The notes: generated by a model from the sequence alone, not told the origin. Shown: positions 9,406 through 20,726, counted from the stretch's first letter. The stretch: 64,000 bases of DNA from Tritrichomonas foetus (GCA_001839685.1 MLAK01000111.1:89057-153056), one strand, 5' to 3'. Made by a program: numbers and translations.

Positions 9406-10842
9406 ATGGATGAAGAAGTGATTCCGTATTCTGCGCGAATCACACCGCACTATCCGAATTTTCCAGAAGAGCCAAAATCCTCAAGGAGGCATGCACCTCG
9501 TCGACAGAAGAATCATAACGATGATTATAATCCACCCAATTCAGCACGTGTTCGCCCACCCTCCCACCGTAAAGATGGGCTCAATCCCAACAATAGAAGA
9601 AATCCAAGAACGGCACGTAATGCATACCGAGTTCGCTTTAGAAAGAAATCAACAACGCCTGTTGTTTCAAACGGTCCAATTTCACCCGAAGAAGCTCGTG
9701 TTCGATTTTCTGACTTTTTGACGGCATATGAAATGGAAGAAATTTTATCATTTCCTGATATTTATTATGTCGGAAAACTTCAGAGCAAAATCGAGGTGGA
9801 TCCAAATGATGAATATAATCAGGGTCTAGATGATGAAACCAACAACTACAAGCTAGTTGTCGGTGGTCATCTTGCGTATCGATTTGAGATTGTTTCTTTG
9901 TTTGGTGCAGGAGCATTTGGCCAAGTTGTTCGATGCTTCGATCACAAGAAAAAGTGTCCAGTAGCTATAAAAGTTATTGTGAATACTGAGCAAATGCACG
10001 AGCAGGGACAAATAGAAGCACAAATATTATCAAAACTAAATGCGAAAGAGCAACATCACATTGTTAAAGCATTTGATTTCTTTATTTTCAGGTCACATAT
10101 ATGTATTACATTTGAAATCCTTGGAATCAATTTGTTTGAGCTTAGTCAACAAAATGAATTCAAGCCGCTACCAATTCGTCTTATTCGACTCTATGCATTA
10201 CAGATGTTTTCTGCACTTGAACAATGCCATAGAGTTGGTGCAATACATTGCGACATTAAGCCTGAAAATATCTTGCTTGTTCCAGGAAGTAACGCCCTTA
10301 TTAAATTGATTGATTTCGGAAGTAGCTGCTTTGAAGGACACCAAAAATACGAATATATCCAAAGCCGTTTTTATCGAGCTCCTGAAGTAATCATCGGAAC
10401 ACCGTATGGGCCACCAATGGATGTTTGGAGTACAGCTTTAGTTTTAATTGAGTTGATGATCGGGCAGCCTTTGTTTCCAGGTGATGATGAAGAAGAACAA
10501 CTTGCAATGATTGCATCTTTACTTGGTGAACCACCAGTCGAAATGGTTGAACAAGGAAAGCGAAAAGAAGAATTCTTTGATATAGATAATAAAATGTGTG
10601 AAAATGAACATACAATGAATAGAAAACCTGGCTCAATGAATCTATCAACTGTTCTTCAAACCAATGATCGATACCTCCTGGATTTCTTAATGAGATGTTT
10701 GACTTGGGATCCAAAAGTGAGATTAACAGCTCAACAGGCAATGCAGCATCCATGGATAAGAATGAAGGAAGTAACACTTCCACAAAGACAAACACCAAGC
10801 AACGCAAAGAAAAATTTACCTGCCATCAAAACCAAACGATGA
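9406..10842 (+). CDS. DYRK-family dual-specificity protein kinase
   Basis: 478 aa. The N-terminal 90 residues are basic, Pro/Arg-rich and disordered. A DYRK homology box (NNYKLVVGGHLAYRFEIVSLFG) leads into the kinase domain, about 159-455. Catalytic features are intact: Gly loop GAGAFGQV, K189 in VAIK, HCD at 281-283 (the DYRK form of HRD), DFG at 303-305, and activation loop Y315-E-Y317 followed by IQSRFYRAPEV, the DYRK signature. DYRKs autophosphorylate the second activation-loop Tyr during folding and then phosphorylate Ser/Thr targets in growth and cell-cycle control. The box and loop resemble DYRK2/Pom1-type more than Yak1. The insert after the P+1 region is short. Confidence 0.95.
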   Translation: MDEEVIPYSARITPHYPNFPEEPKSSRRHAPRRQKNHNDDYNPPNSARVRPPSHRKDGLNPNNRRNPRTARNAYRVRFRKKSTTPVVSNGPISPEEARVRFSDFLTAYEMEEILSFPDIYYVGKLQSKIEVDPNDEYNQGLDDETNNYKLVVGGHLAYRFEIVSLFGAGAFGQVVRCFDHKKKCPVAIKVIVNTEQMHEQGQIEAQILSKLNAKEQHHIVKAFDFFIFRSHICITFEILGINLFELSQQNEFKPLPIRLIRLYALQMFSALEQCHRVGAIHCDIKPENILLVPGSNALIKLIDFGSSCFEGHQKYEYIQSRFYRAPEVIIGTPYGPPMDVWSTALVLIELMIGQPLFPGDDEEEQLAMIASLLGEPPVEMVEQGKRKEEFFDIDNKMCENEHTMNRKPGSMNLSTVLQTNDRYLLDFLMRCLTWDPKVRLTAQQAMQHPWIRMKEVTLPQRQTPSNAKKNLPAIKTKR

Positions 10843-11185
10843 ATTTTTTTCCGCATATGCATATATGTATATGAAATGTATTTCTTTTTGTTTTTATTAA
10901 AATATTATTTATGTGATGAAATTTCAATTTCCTAACTTTTTTTTTTTTTTTTGCCCTTTTTGATTTTTGATTATGTGTTATACTGCTTTTTGGTTGAATA
11001 ATTAATAATAATTTCGATAAAAAAAATTTGATATTAATATTTCCTCATCGATTTATTTTAAACGTAAACATAGATAGAAAAAGTTCCGAATAACATATCT
11101 TACATATAGAAAAAGTTATTGGTATCTGAAATAAATTGAATTGATTCCGGTTCAATCGATTCAATGTGATTTCAATAGTAATAAA
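10843..11185. other. AT-rich spacer with a poly-T tract
   Basis: 3' region of the DYRK gene and 5' region of the next gene. It contains a T run at about 10938-10952 and several AATAAA-like sites. No gene is seen. Confidence 0.5.
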
Positions 11186-14125
11186 ATGAAAAGTTTCTGC
11201 TCAACAGGACATTCAAGTGCTGTTGAGCTAAATCACGCCAATTTTCCTTCGACGCCAGGTCCTGAGAGAAGTGCCGAGTTTCGAACAGGCGCGTTTAATA
11301 AATCGCCAATGCCTCCAACAACGCCGAAACAATGGAGCGCACGAAAGAGACAAAATGCTACAAATCAATCGCCAATGTATCATCCACGACCTCGCCTCAC
11401 ATATTCCGATTCAAATCCATTTTCGACAGCGATTTCAAATTTGATAAATAATTTGGAAACATCAAATTATAATAAAATTACATTTGAAAAGAAAACGATT
11501 AAAGAAATCAGTTCACTTTTTGACAATTCTCAAAATTCACCTAAAAAGGACAATTCACTACTTTTTTCTGAGTGTTATGTTGAAGATCCTTTTTTTGAGA
11601 AATTTTCACGACTTTTTAAATCTCGTGATTATCCATCATTAGTGCCAACTGATAAACAACAAGCAATTTATCTTTCACATGCTTTGCTTGATGCAATTAA
11701 TGAATTGAATGCCATTTTCCCGGATTACTATAAGAATCCAAATTTGATGCTTTTTAATCACACCGCTTTGAAACAGGAGTTGTCAATTTGGGTGTATATA
11801 ACAAGTGAAGCTATTAGACAAGTTTCAATGCATTCGAAAGCTTTAGCACTTTTACTGGAAACTCTTTTTTCCAGATTCATCACTTTTTCAAATATGCTTT
11901 TTTTGAAACCGCCAGATAAGAAAGAAGTGACATTTGAAGAAATATTAGGTCAATCTCAACCCAATAACATTATCAAAAATAATAATAGTCATAGTAAAAG
12001 TAACAGCAATATTAATAATAATAATAATAATTTCAATGCGAGTACAACTATTTTTGATACTCCAAGAATTGGAATGAAAGGTAAAAGTCAAAACGATTTA
12101 TTTGATTATGAAAGTGATGATTCTGATGCTAATTTTCACATTGAAAATAGTAATGAAGATGATGGAAGTGATGTTTTGGAGGACATGGGTCTGGACACTT
12201 TTTGTGATGAAATCAACCATTTACTTGAATATTTCAAGCAGAAATCACCAAAAAATATTAAAATTGAAAATTTAACAAATAAACTTCAAAAAATTAAATT
12301 TTTTGTGAGTGAAAATGAAAGATTGAATAAACAAATCCAATTATTAATGGAAGACATTGAAAAACTGAAAACTGAAAAACGAGAAATTATCAATGAAAAT
12401 TTTGAATTGACAATGCAAAAAGAAAAAGCTGTAAAAAATCTTGCAGAGGTGATGAAAGTGAATGAAGGAATAAGGGAGACACTTGTAGCTAGAGAACATA
12501 CGATTTCTTTATTAATGGAAAAGAGAGATTTAACAACGCAGCCAGAAAGTATGGGAATGGTTCCTGAAAGTGTATTGAAAATTTGGTATCAAATTTCTTT
12601 CTTCTGTAAAACTTTATTAAATTATGAAATCACTGATAATAAAATCACAAGTAGTAGTGAAAATTTATTAAATATTAATGCTATTGACACTTCAAGTTCT
12701 GAAAACATTCAAAATAGAATTGATCATAAATTTGACTCTTCTGACAATCTGGAAAATATTATAAATTTAAATGATTATTTTCCTCGAAACATAAGAGGAA
12801 AATTCAATCCACCTGCTTTTTCATTTCATAAACCAAAATTTGAAAAAGCAAGTAATAAACGTTATCATTATGCTGCACTTTTTACAGAAATGAAAAATGA
12901 TTTTGATGAACAAGTTTTAGATAAAATAGAAAATAAAATCACCCAATTTTTAAAAGCAGCTTCATATCAATACCAATCCAATTTTATGAGGTATAAAGCG
13001 AGCCAACAAAAAATTGCTTCTTCTTCAGTTCAAAAATTGAATGAAATTCGTATGCAACAAAAACAAGATTCGAATTGGATTCAAATTTTGCTCAGTTGTC
13101 GCGAAATATTAAAAGTTCCTAAAAAAATTCCAAAAAATATGAATATTGATGTAAAAGCTAATTTAAAAATAGATTTTAATCAAAATCCAGTTGAAACAAT
13201 GAAAAAAATTTATTATCATGTTGCAACAAATTCAATTAAATCAACTGTTTCTTATCAATTAATGAGATTCTTTAAGCCAATGGGAAATCAACAATTGATG
13301 TATTTTTTAACACACGTAGCTACTCGTTCACAAAAAGAATTAGACTTTGACATTTTTAGGAAATTTTTAATGAATGAAATTCCATACCATTCTTTTATTT
13401 TCTATTCTTTGGTTCAATTCAGAAGCAAAGATTTTGGTGTTTTTGATAGCAGGTCGAGAATGAAACTTATTGCAGAGCTTTTTGATTGTGTTGGATGGTC
13501 GAAAATTCCACGACAGAAAAAAACAGCTTTTGATTCATTATTTTGCTCGGATTCGACTAAATTTTGCATGTTTTGTCTTTCTTTGTATCAATTCGCGATC
13601 GAAAAAATAAAAGATGAATTTCATGGAATAAATGATCAAAATGAAATTGAGGAAATAATTAAGGAGAAATTGGAAATAAACGATGATCAAAAACTCTTTG
13701 AAAAAATAGAATATATGAAAACAATAAATGGAAATACAAAGATTACACCTTTGGAATTATCCATTGTTTTGTTTAATGGAAAATATATGTTTGAGAATGA
13801 AATAATTCTGCCATTTGAAGCGGAAAATGACCCATTACTGCAATACATCGTCAATTTTGGCGTAAAATCAAAAAAAGTCAAGACAACCAAAGCCAGCAAA
13901 AACACTACTGTAAACAACAGTCTCAATAATTCCTTAAATAATTCAGTAAATAATAGTATGAATAATAGCGCACATGGTAGTTCGATGAATAGTGGAAAAA
14001 ATAGTAATATTAGAAATAATCTGAATCGGACTTTGGTTTCTATAAACAGGTCAATTTCTGTGAAAAGGCAATCTCTGACTCCACGTCAAAATCAAATCAA
14101 TACCAGAGCTCAAACTGTTCAATAA
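11186..14125 (+). CDS. Coiled-coil protein with SP/TP-rich N-terminus, 979 aa
   Basis: The open frame extends upstream to a TTG at 11141; the first ATG is at 11186 and is taken as start. The first 80 residues are basic and rich in SP/TP sites (STPGPERS, PTTPKQWSARKR), a pattern of proline-directed kinase targets. An Asn-rich linker and an acidic patch precede a coiled coil at about 355-435 (SENERLNKQIQLLMEDIEKLKTEKRE region). A helical C-terminal half follows, then a tail of repeated NNS(L/V/M) units and a basic Ser/Arg end. No enzyme domain is seen. The architecture suggests a cytoskeletal or spindle structural protein, but no family is recognised. Confidence 0.75.
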   Translation: MKSFCSTGHSSAVELNHANFPSTPGPERSAEFRTGAFNKSPMPPTTPKQWSARKRQNATNQSPMYHPRPRLTYSDSNPFSTAISNLINNLETSNYNKITFEKKTIKEISSLFDNSQNSPKKDNSLLFSECYVEDPFFEKFSRLFKSRDYPSLVPTDKQQAIYLSHALLDAINELNAIFPDYYKNPNLMLFNHTALKQELSIWVYITSEAIRQVSMHSKALALLLETLFSRFITFSNMLFLKPPDKKEVTFEEILGQSQPNNIIKNNNSHSKSNSNINNNNNNFNASTTIFDTPRIGMKGKSQNDLFDYESDDSDANFHIENSNEDDGSDVLEDMGLDTFCDEINHLLEYFKQKSPKNIKIENLTNKLQKIKFFVSENERLNKQIQLLMEDIEKLKTEKREIINENFELTMQKEKAVKNLAEVMKVNEGIRETLVAREHTISLLMEKRDLTTQPESMGMVPESVLKIWYQISFFCKTLLNYEITDNKITSSSENLLNINAIDTSSSENIQNRIDHKFDSSDNLENIINLNDYFPRNIRGKFNPPAFSFHKPKFEKASNKRYHYAALFTEMKNDFDEQVLDKIENKITQFLKAASYQYQSNFMRYKASQQKIASSSVQKLNEIRMQQKQDSNWIQILLSCREILKVPKKIPKNMNIDVKANLKIDFNQNPVETMKKIYYHVATNSIKSTVSYQLMRFFKPMGNQQLMYFLTHVATRSQKELDFDIFRKFLMNEIPYHSFIFYSLVQFRSKDFGVFDSRSRMKLIAELFDCVGWSKIPRQKKTAFDSLFCSDSTKFCMFCLSLYQFAIEKIKDEFHGINDQNEIEEIIKEKLEINDDQKLFEKIEYMKTINGNTKITPLELSIVLFNGKYMFENEIILPFEAENDPLLQYIVNFGVKSKKVKTTKASKNTTVNNSLNNSLNNSVNNSMNNSAHGSSMNSGKNSNIRNNLNRTLVSINRSISVKRQSLTPRQNQINTRAQTVQ

Positions 14126-14286
14126 ATGTTTGTATACATTTCATTTTCTATTTTTGTATTTTAAATTATTTATTTCAATTATTTATCACTTTTATTATAC
14201 TCTATAGGGAGGAAATGATAGCAGATGATTTTAGAATAAAAATCTTCAAACCGAAGTAGCATTTATTAGAAAATTGGAAAATATGC

Positions 14287-15330
14287 TTAAATGCATGTGA
14301 ATCCATCACAGTCTTTTGAATTATCAACAAACCATTCATCAGTTTCATCAAATAAACTCGTAACATCAGAAAACTTTGAATTAAAGTGAAAGAAATATTC
14401 CTGTTTTTTTTCTATCGGAGAATCTTTTAAATAATCATGAGCATTAAAATGGTCAACAGATGGAACATTCATATTTGTAGAAATATTTAGTGTGTGATGT
14501 AAAAACTTTAAATTATTTGGGATATGATTCATATTCATAATATTGAGGTCAACATTGGTTGTATTAAGATCAACATTGCAAGGATGTTTTTTAGTAACAT
14601 GATAATAATGATATCGACATTGAATATCACTTCGATTCCCCATTACTGATGATATATGTGTCCAACTTTTTTCTCCATGAGTTTGTACTAGTCCTAAAAG
14701 TTTTTGGGTTTCTTGTATTGTCCATTGTTGTTTTGAAATATGTGGATTTAATCCACGAGTCCATCGCTGATTGCATTGTGATCTTGTTCTATTGTTTCCA
14801 ACATAATTGGCAATAGTAGTCCAGTTATCAATACCGAAACGAAGAATACCAGATAAAAGCCTTTCATCTTCAATAACAGTCCAATTCATAGCCTTTTTCT
14901 TTTTAACTGAACCACACATCTTTATATTATTGGTTTCATCATAATTATCAAATAATTGTATTGGTTTCAATGGTTGTTGTGGAACATCCAAGATAGATTT
15001 TAATTTTAGAAGAGGAACATTATCAGGTGTGATTTTTTTGATTCGTTTATAACAGTCGTTATAAGGAATCTTATTCTGAATGAAATTTGTTAAAATGTGT
15101 GATATTGAGCTATAATGATGATTAGATGGAATACAATATGGCTCCGAAAACATATTCATAATGTACTCAAGAACTGGGGTGATTGATCGAGAAACTATCA
15201 TTTGGTCTTTTCTTTCAAACATTTCAATAAAATAAAAGCACTGATTGAAACTTACCTTTTGTGGATTACTCCTTAGATTCTGAGAAATGTGAAATTTTCT
15301 TTGAACTTTTTCTAAAACATCAACTTTCAT
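14287..15330 (-). CDS. Myb-like DNA-binding protein, two SANT/Myb repeats
   Basis: 347 aa. Two Myb repeats lie at about 148-197 and 200-248. In the first, W150, W170 and W190 keep the regular tryptophan spacing, with RTRSQCNQRW in the recognition helix. In the second, W203 and W223 are kept and the third position is aromatic (Y240/Y242) with RSDIQCRYHYYHV. The first 140 residues are unassigned and the last 100 are Asn/His-rich with acidic patches, suitable for activation. Trichomonads have many such R2R3-like Myb regulators, some controlling iron- and cycle-dependent genes; the target of this one is unknown. Confidence 0.88.
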   Translation of the reverse strand: MKVDVLEKVQRKFHISQNLRSNPQKVSFNQCFYFIEMFERKDQMIVSRSITPVLEYIMNMFSEPYCIPSNHHYSSISHILTNFIQNKIPYNDCYKRIKKITPDNVPLLKLKSILDVPQQPLKPIQLFDNYDETNNIKMCGSVKKKKAMNWTVIEDERLLSGILRFGIDNWTTIANYVGNNRTRSQCNQRWTRGLNPHISKQQWTIQETQKLLGLVQTHGEKSWTHISSVMGNRSDIQCRYHYYHVTKKHPCNVDLNTTNVDLNIMNMNHIPNNLKFLHHTLNISTNMNVPSVDHFNAHDYLKDSPIEKKQEYFFHFNSKFSDVTSLFDETDEWFVDNSKDCDGFTCI

Positions 15331-15605
15331 TGAATTAGCATTTATTTCTCATGATCAATCCGGAAAATTAATGCTTCCTCATTAAAAAAGAATATCGAAA
15401 TTTGAAGATAACAATCATGTTAAACTTTTGATAACAACTTTTTCTGAAAATAAAAATGTATTGTAGATCTGTTAATTATCGAGAAAAATCAGATTGCTAA
15501 AATAGATTGATAATAACAAGTTGTTATCATAACAACTTATTCTAATTATATGGAAGTGAAAAATATTAAGAAATAATTAACCATAGTTTTATATACACCG
15601 AATGT
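15331..15605. other. Promoter-side spacer of the Myb gene with short palindromes
   Basis: Contains several GATAAC/GTTATC words and the 15-nt palindrome ATAACAAGTTGTTAT (about 15513-15527), plus ATTATCGAGAA near 15476, a CGATAA-type word on the minus strand. Functional meaning is unproven. Confidence 0.35.
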
Positions 15606-18600
15606 TTATTTATACAAAATATGAGAGGCTTTTCTTTTACCTCCATGGCGACGAGTGAGCGTGACTCTTGGCTTCACAAGTCTTTTTATAAGAACAGATT
15701 TATTGAACGAGTCTTCATCATCTATATCACAGTTAGGCGAATTTTGTAAAGAATGTAGTTTTCTTGGAGATGCCACTCCATACTGAATTTGATAATGATT
15801 ATCTTCATTAATGTGATGTTTTTTAGAAAGTGATTTATGGGGTCGAAAAACACCTGATTTTTTAGGTGGTGTTAGAAATACATTATCATTATCATTTCTT
15901 ATTATATTTCTTCTTCTAATATTATAATCATCTGAATCATCATTAATCATGACTAAATTGGAATTTGTAGTGAAAATATCAGAAGTATCATTTGAGAGTC
16001 TATTATTAAAAATTCTCTCATTTAGTAGAAGTGATGACGATGAACCTTTCCCTAAATTAGAAAAATCAGTTTTCATGAATTCCGGAGGAAATGCAAATAT
16101 TTCTTTCATGTTTAAAAATTCCAACATGAAATATTGTCTGGATTTATTTGTTTTGTTTTTTTCATATAATTCATTGTCATAATACCGGTTAGAACGAAGT
16201 TTCTTAGTTCTATGGATTGTATGTGTGTTATGTGAATCATTGTTATTTATTACTTGACTTCTAGTCATTGCTGAAAATGGAAAACCTTCGCTATAAATTC
16301 TTTCTAACAAAGGAAGAAGTGACAGGTCACCTTCTTCTACTCTTCTCATAATCGTGTCAACATCTAAGATAAAACTTGGTGATGGCATTTCATATGTCTT
16401 CTTTAAAGGCGGAGTTCTAGAACGTTTTCTTTCATTTCTAATATTTACTTTGTTTTTAGTATAACTAAACCAATTCCCATCTTCATTATTTAATATGCTA
16501 TAATTTGTATTATCAAGGGTTTTTTCACTCAATTTTAATGGTTTTTTCCTTCTTAAAGGTTGCGGCGAAAATGAGTGAGGAGGCTGGTAACATGTTTTTA
16601 TTAAATGCCTATTGTCTATTGTTTCCTGATCAAATGAATCTAATGATCTTTGATCATCATTATCAATTGCCTGGCAATAATCCTTGAATTTTGAATAGTT
16701 TACATCAGGAGTATTACTTTTATTCTTAACATTATTATGATGTCGTGGTGAAGATGGCGAACATGGAAGATTTTTCTTAGGTTTAGGTGTTGCTTCATGT
16801 TTTCTTTCACTTTTATAAGGAGAGTATTTTTGACTTTGTTGAATGTTGTTTTGATGAATTTTATTTTTACGAGGAGAAGTTAAATTCTTTTTTAAATTAG
16901 GTGGAGCAACAATACTGTGTTGAACAGAACTAGTTTTGATGTTTTCTTGAGGGACTTGTGATTTATTTCTTGGAAAAACTCCGTCAAAATCATCATCTGT
17001 CATTTGCGTGTATTCATCATCAGCATTTGATGATTCATCAGAAATAGACTGTTTATTGTTATAGCTCCTTCTTGGATTAGACATTGACGATGGAGCTCCC
17101 TCATCTTTTCTGGAAATTGGTCTGCTCGACATTGATGAAAACGCATCATCATTATTATGGAGACGCTTTCTAGTATCATTCAAAATGAAAGATGAATCAG
17201 AGGTGTTTCGAAACATATTACTTGAAATATCATTTTGATATTGCATTTCTGATGTATAAGATTCAAATTCATTATCATCATTACTAGATGGATGATAATT
17301 AACAATTTCATTGTTAATGTCAATAATAACTTCTGGATTTCCTTCTTCACTAATCGATTCATCACTAATTTTATTTTCAACATTTTGTGAATCCATGCCA
17401 TGATTACAGGTTTCTTCTAAATTACCTGGATTCTTTTCAGATATTTTCTTATTCTTTTTCCCTGTGTGATTGGGATTTTTGCCAATTGGTTTCTTTCCAG
17501 TTTTAGACATTCTTCGTTTTTTAGGATTATTTTCTTGATTATCATTCTTTGGTTTGTTGGATTTCGTATTTTGCTTTGTTGGAATTGAAGATTTCTCTTT
17601 TGGAATTTTTTTATGCTGGTTTTCTTTAGGTGATTTATTGTTTGGATTATTGCTTGAGATCTTCTTTTTGGGAATTTCTCTTGGTGACGAAATTCTATAA
17701 TTATTTGCTGAATTAGGTTCCTGATTTTTCTCTTCTGTTACATTCATTTTAGGGGGTTCTTCTTTATCACTTAATATATAAAAAGGTGAATTTGGATTTC
17801 TTGTTCTTGAAGGTCGTGTTGGTCGGCTACTGCTATATGCCTCACTTGTATTTGGACTTTTACATAAAGGATTAAAGTATATTTCTATTTCGGGTTCGGG
17901 TTCTGGTTCTGGGAGAGGCTCTATACTTAAAAATGATTCTTTAACTTCTTCTTCAAAATTATTTTTCACGGAATTATCTGATTCAGTTTTCCTTGGTGAA
18001 TCATTTTCTAATTGTTTTTTCTTTCTTTTTCTTTTCGGCTTAGGACTCTCTGATGATATCCAATCTTGTAGTCCTTTATGCGTTGATAATTGAAATTTTT
18101 TGGATCTCTTTTTCCGATTACTAGGAATATCATTTTTAATGTCATTCTCATTGGGACTTACAACATTTTCAGGCTCCTTATTATCTGAATCCGAGTTATT
18201 AGATGTATCTTTTGATTCTTGTTGTTTGCTCTCTATACTGGGGTTTGGGGCAGTTTCTCGAAAAACAAAGGCCGATTTGGCTGGCTTATCATCATTAGTT
18301 AAAGACAGCATTTCATGGAATATTTTGTTTTTTGCTGATTCATCTAAATCCTCAACTTTCCTTTTAGGATGTTGGATAAAAGGTGTCATATTTTCAAAAA
18401 CATTACATTCGTTAACTTCAGGTTCTGGACTCTCAGGAACTGGTGGAACATAGTGTCCTAGTACACTTGTCGATTCCAATATTTGTTTTCTTATTTCAGG
18501 ATCAACAATAGAAATTGATGTTTGTTCAGATAAATGATCTTTAAGCTGATTATAGTTATCATAAACTTTATCTTTTGGCTCAAGGTCCTCATTAAAAATA

Positions 18601-20726
18601 TTATATCCTTCAATAACAATAATATCCTTACCTGTTCCAACAATCAAATCTCTTCTTCCATTCAAAATTTCAACTCCATATAATGGAAAAGGAAGTGTTA
18701 TTGTTGATATATTAGATCCATCATATGACCAAACTTTTACAGTACAATCAATTGATGCAGAAACGAAAAAATTCGAAGTAAATGAGATTCCAGTGATAAC
18801 ATCTGTATGAAATCTTTTCCCTTCTTTATTATGAATAAACAATGAATCCTTTTTAATGGAAATAAAGTTCATAGATCCATTTTCATATCCAATGACTAAA
18901 AAATTATGTGACATCTCCATGATATTTCCGGCAGGAATAAATACTTTATCGATAACTAATGAACTTTCTAAGTCATAACGAACAATAAAAGATTCATATA
19001 ACATGAGAACAGTGCCATAAACTGGATCAAAAAATGCACCAACCAAAGGAATTTTAAAAATTACTATTCTTTTTTCAACTTCTAAAGTCTTTTCATCACA
19101 TAATAAAAGATCTCCTGACATTGTACCAACGCCATAATAAAACTTATCTCTGAAAGTTAAATTAAATATTGTTTGAGCATTTAAGTCAACTTCAGCCAGT
19201 TTTTTACAAGGAATTGTTCCAGTTCCAAATAAAACCACAATACCATTTTTCAACAATATGAAAAGTTGATCTGATTTAATTAAATTTGAACTATCAATAT
19301 CATCAGAACAAAAACTATTTTTAATAAAATCGCTACAATTAATATTATGGTTCATCTTAAATTCTGAAAGAGAGATATTTGTTAGATCAATATTCGATAA
19401 GGTTAAAGTATTGTTGTCTTCACCAACCAAAATACTACTGATTTCATGAGTTGAATTTTTAAATTCGTTTGAAGATGATAAATCAATTTCACTATTAGAT
19501 TTATTATTATTTGTCGAAGAGCAGTGACGATCATAGAAAAAACTGGCAATTGGATGAAGTGCAATTAAAGAAGCTGATGTGAGAGTTTCTTTTGTTCTTG
19601 GTGAAACTAAAGAAATTAATCCAGTTCCATTTTGAACAATAATTCGTGATGCTGAATATGCTTGAACACATTTTTTAATTTTGATTGGTTTTGGAATACT
19701 GTTTGCCCATAAGTTCCATGGAAGTACAATTGAATAAACAACAAGTTTTGTTCGAAAACAAAAAGCGAGTTTTGCTCCTAAAGCTTCATAAAGAATCATT
19801 GCAATTGGTTTTTCAGGTAATGTCATCATATGAAAAACATTGCTTGTCAATATATCAAAAACATATAAATTTAATTTCACATCAAGATAAATAAAAAACT
19901 CGGAATTTACACAACGAATAGATGATATTGAATCTTGTGTAAAATGAAAGCGTGAACTTAATTGGCCACCAACTAACCAATGACAAATTCCTTCAACTGG
20001 ATCAGCAGTAACGATTGAATTGTCACTTGGAACATATTCGACAGCAGTTCGATAAGAAGCAGGAAGTTTTGAAGCATATTCAATAAACTTCCCATCAAGA
20101 GTAATTTTTCTAAAACCACGATCAGATGGTAAAATGAATTGTTCTCTTCTATAATCAAATGATGGTGCATTCAACATACTTGAATCAGGTGATGTCTCAA
20201 TAACAGTTCTTAGAGTAATAATGATTTCTGATTCATTTGATAGAAACTTCACCTCAGGATGTAAATATTCAAAATTCCAAACCCTTATATCTTGTCCTAC
20301 TGTGATGATTGACTTGGATTGCTCAGAAAACAAGACATGAAAAACACCAATTTGACCTGTTCTTATTTTTGTATGAAATGGATGATTTAAATCATTTCGA
20401 CGAAAAACAATGAATTCGCCATTTGTTGATAAAATTCCAACAATTAAATCTAAATATTTGATATACGTTGCTGCTGAAATTTGATAAGGAGCTGATTCTT
20501 CAACGATTGTCTTTTCAAGTCTGGCAATATGATTGAATGTGATGGATAGATATTCGTAATTGTTGAGCGGCAAAAAATTGAAACATAAATTATTTCCATA
20601 ATCGATTTGAAAGTACATATGAAGCCCCCATGTGATAAATGGCGCCTCAATTGATGGGGGAGAAGGAGAATTCATTGAAAAAACGTTGGATTTTCCATTG
20701 GATATTTTCAATGTATAATCGATCAT
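15606..20726 (-). CDS. Very large WD40/beta-propeller protein with disordered basic C-terminus
   Basis: 1706 aa. Residues 1 to about 740 have WD40-like propeller blades, two clear ones being TVGQDIRVWNFEYLH near 140 and FTSNFFVSASIDCTVKVWSYDG near 660. The remaining ~960 residues are low-complexity, rich in Ser, Asn, Lys and Pro, with SPR/SPK sites, Lys/Arg clusters that could be nuclear-localisation signals, and a PEPEPEPE run. A short ordered segment (about 1460-1510, LDVDTIMRRVEEGDLSLLPLLERIYSEG) and another near 1560 interrupt the disorder. The design resembles long WD-repeat scaffolds of eukaryotic cilia or the nucleus, but I cannot place it in a family. An ATTATCGAGAAC word lies just upstream of the start. 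Confidence 0.8.
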   Translation of the reverse strand: MIDYTLKISNGKSNVFSMNSPSPPSIEAPFITWGLHMYFQIDYGNNLCFNFLPLNNYEYLSITFNHIARLEKTIVEESAPYQISAATYIKYLDLIVGILSTNGEFIVFRRNDLNHPFHTKIRTGQIGVFHVLFSEQSKSIITVGQDIRVWNFEYLHPEVKFLSNESEIIITLRTVIETSPDSSMLNAPSFDYRREQFILPSDRGFRKITLDGKFIEYASKLPASYRTAVEYVPSDNSIVTADPVEGICHWLVGGQLSSRFHFTQDSISSIRCVNSEFFIYLDVKLNLYVFDILTSNVFHMMTLPEKPIAMILYEALGAKLAFCFRTKLVVYSIVLPWNLWANSIPKPIKIKKCVQAYSASRIIVQNGTGLISLVSPRTKETLTSASLIALHPIASFFYDRHCSSTNNNKSNSEIDLSSSNEFKNSTHEISSILVGEDNNTLTLSNIDLTNISLSEFKMNHNINCSDFIKNSFCSDDIDSSNLIKSDQLFILLKNGIVVLFGTGTIPCKKLAEVDLNAQTIFNLTFRDKFYYGVGTMSGDLLLCDEKTLEVEKRIVIFKIPLVGAFFDPVYGTVLMLYESFIVRYDLESSLVIDKVFIPAGNIMEMSHNFLVIGYENGSMNFISIKKDSLFIHNKEGKRFHTDVITGISFTSNFFVSASIDCTVKVWSYDGSNISTITLPFPLYGVEILNGRRDLIVGTGKDIIVIEGYNIFNEDLEPKDKVYDNYNQLKDHLSEQTSISIVDPEIRKQILESTSVLGHYVPPVPESPEPEVNECNVFENMTPFIQHPKRKVEDLDESAKNKIFHEMLSLTNDDKPAKSAFVFRETAPNPSIESKQQESKDTSNNSDSDNKEPENVVSPNENDIKNDIPSNRKKRSKKFQLSTHKGLQDWISSESPKPKRKRKKKQLENDSPRKTESDNSVKNNFEEEVKESFLSIEPLPEPEPEPEIEIYFNPLCKSPNTSEAYSSSRPTRPSRTRNPNSPFYILSDKEEPPKMNVTEEKNQEPNSANNYRISSPREIPKKKISSNNPNNKSPKENQHKKIPKEKSSIPTKQNTKSNKPKNDNQENNPKKRRMSKTGKKPIGKNPNHTGKKNKKISEKNPGNLEETCNHGMDSQNVENKISDESISEEGNPEVIIDINNEIVNYHPSSNDDNEFESYTSEMQYQNDISSNMFRNTSDSSFILNDTRKRLHNNDDAFSSMSSRPISRKDEGAPSSMSNPRRSYNNKQSISDESSNADDEYTQMTDDDFDGVFPRNKSQVPQENIKTSSVQHSIVAPPNLKKNLTSPRKNKIHQNNIQQSQKYSPYKSERKHEATPKPKKNLPCSPSSPRHHNNVKNKSNTPDVNYSKFKDYCQAIDNDDQRSLDSFDQETIDNRHLIKTCYQPPHSFSPQPLRRKKPLKLSEKTLDNTNYSILNNEDGNWFSYTKNKVNIRNERKRSRTPPLKKTYEMPSPSFILDVDTIMRRVEEGDLSLLPLLERIYSEGFPFSAMTRSQVINNNDSHNTHTIHRTKKLRSNRYYDNELYEKNKTNKSRQYFMLEFLNMKEIFAFPPEFMKTDFSNLGKGSSSSLLLNERIFNNRLSNDTSDIFTTNSNLVMINDDSDDYNIRRRNIIRNDNDNVFLTPPKKSGVFRPHKSLSKKHHINEDNHYQIQYGVASPRKLHSLQNSPNCDIDDEDSFNKSVLIKRLVKPRVTLTRRHGGKRKASHILYK

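Noticed and set aside
11141..11185. Extension of the coiled-coil protein to an upstream start
   Set aside because: The codon at 11141 is TTG; the first ATG is at 11186.
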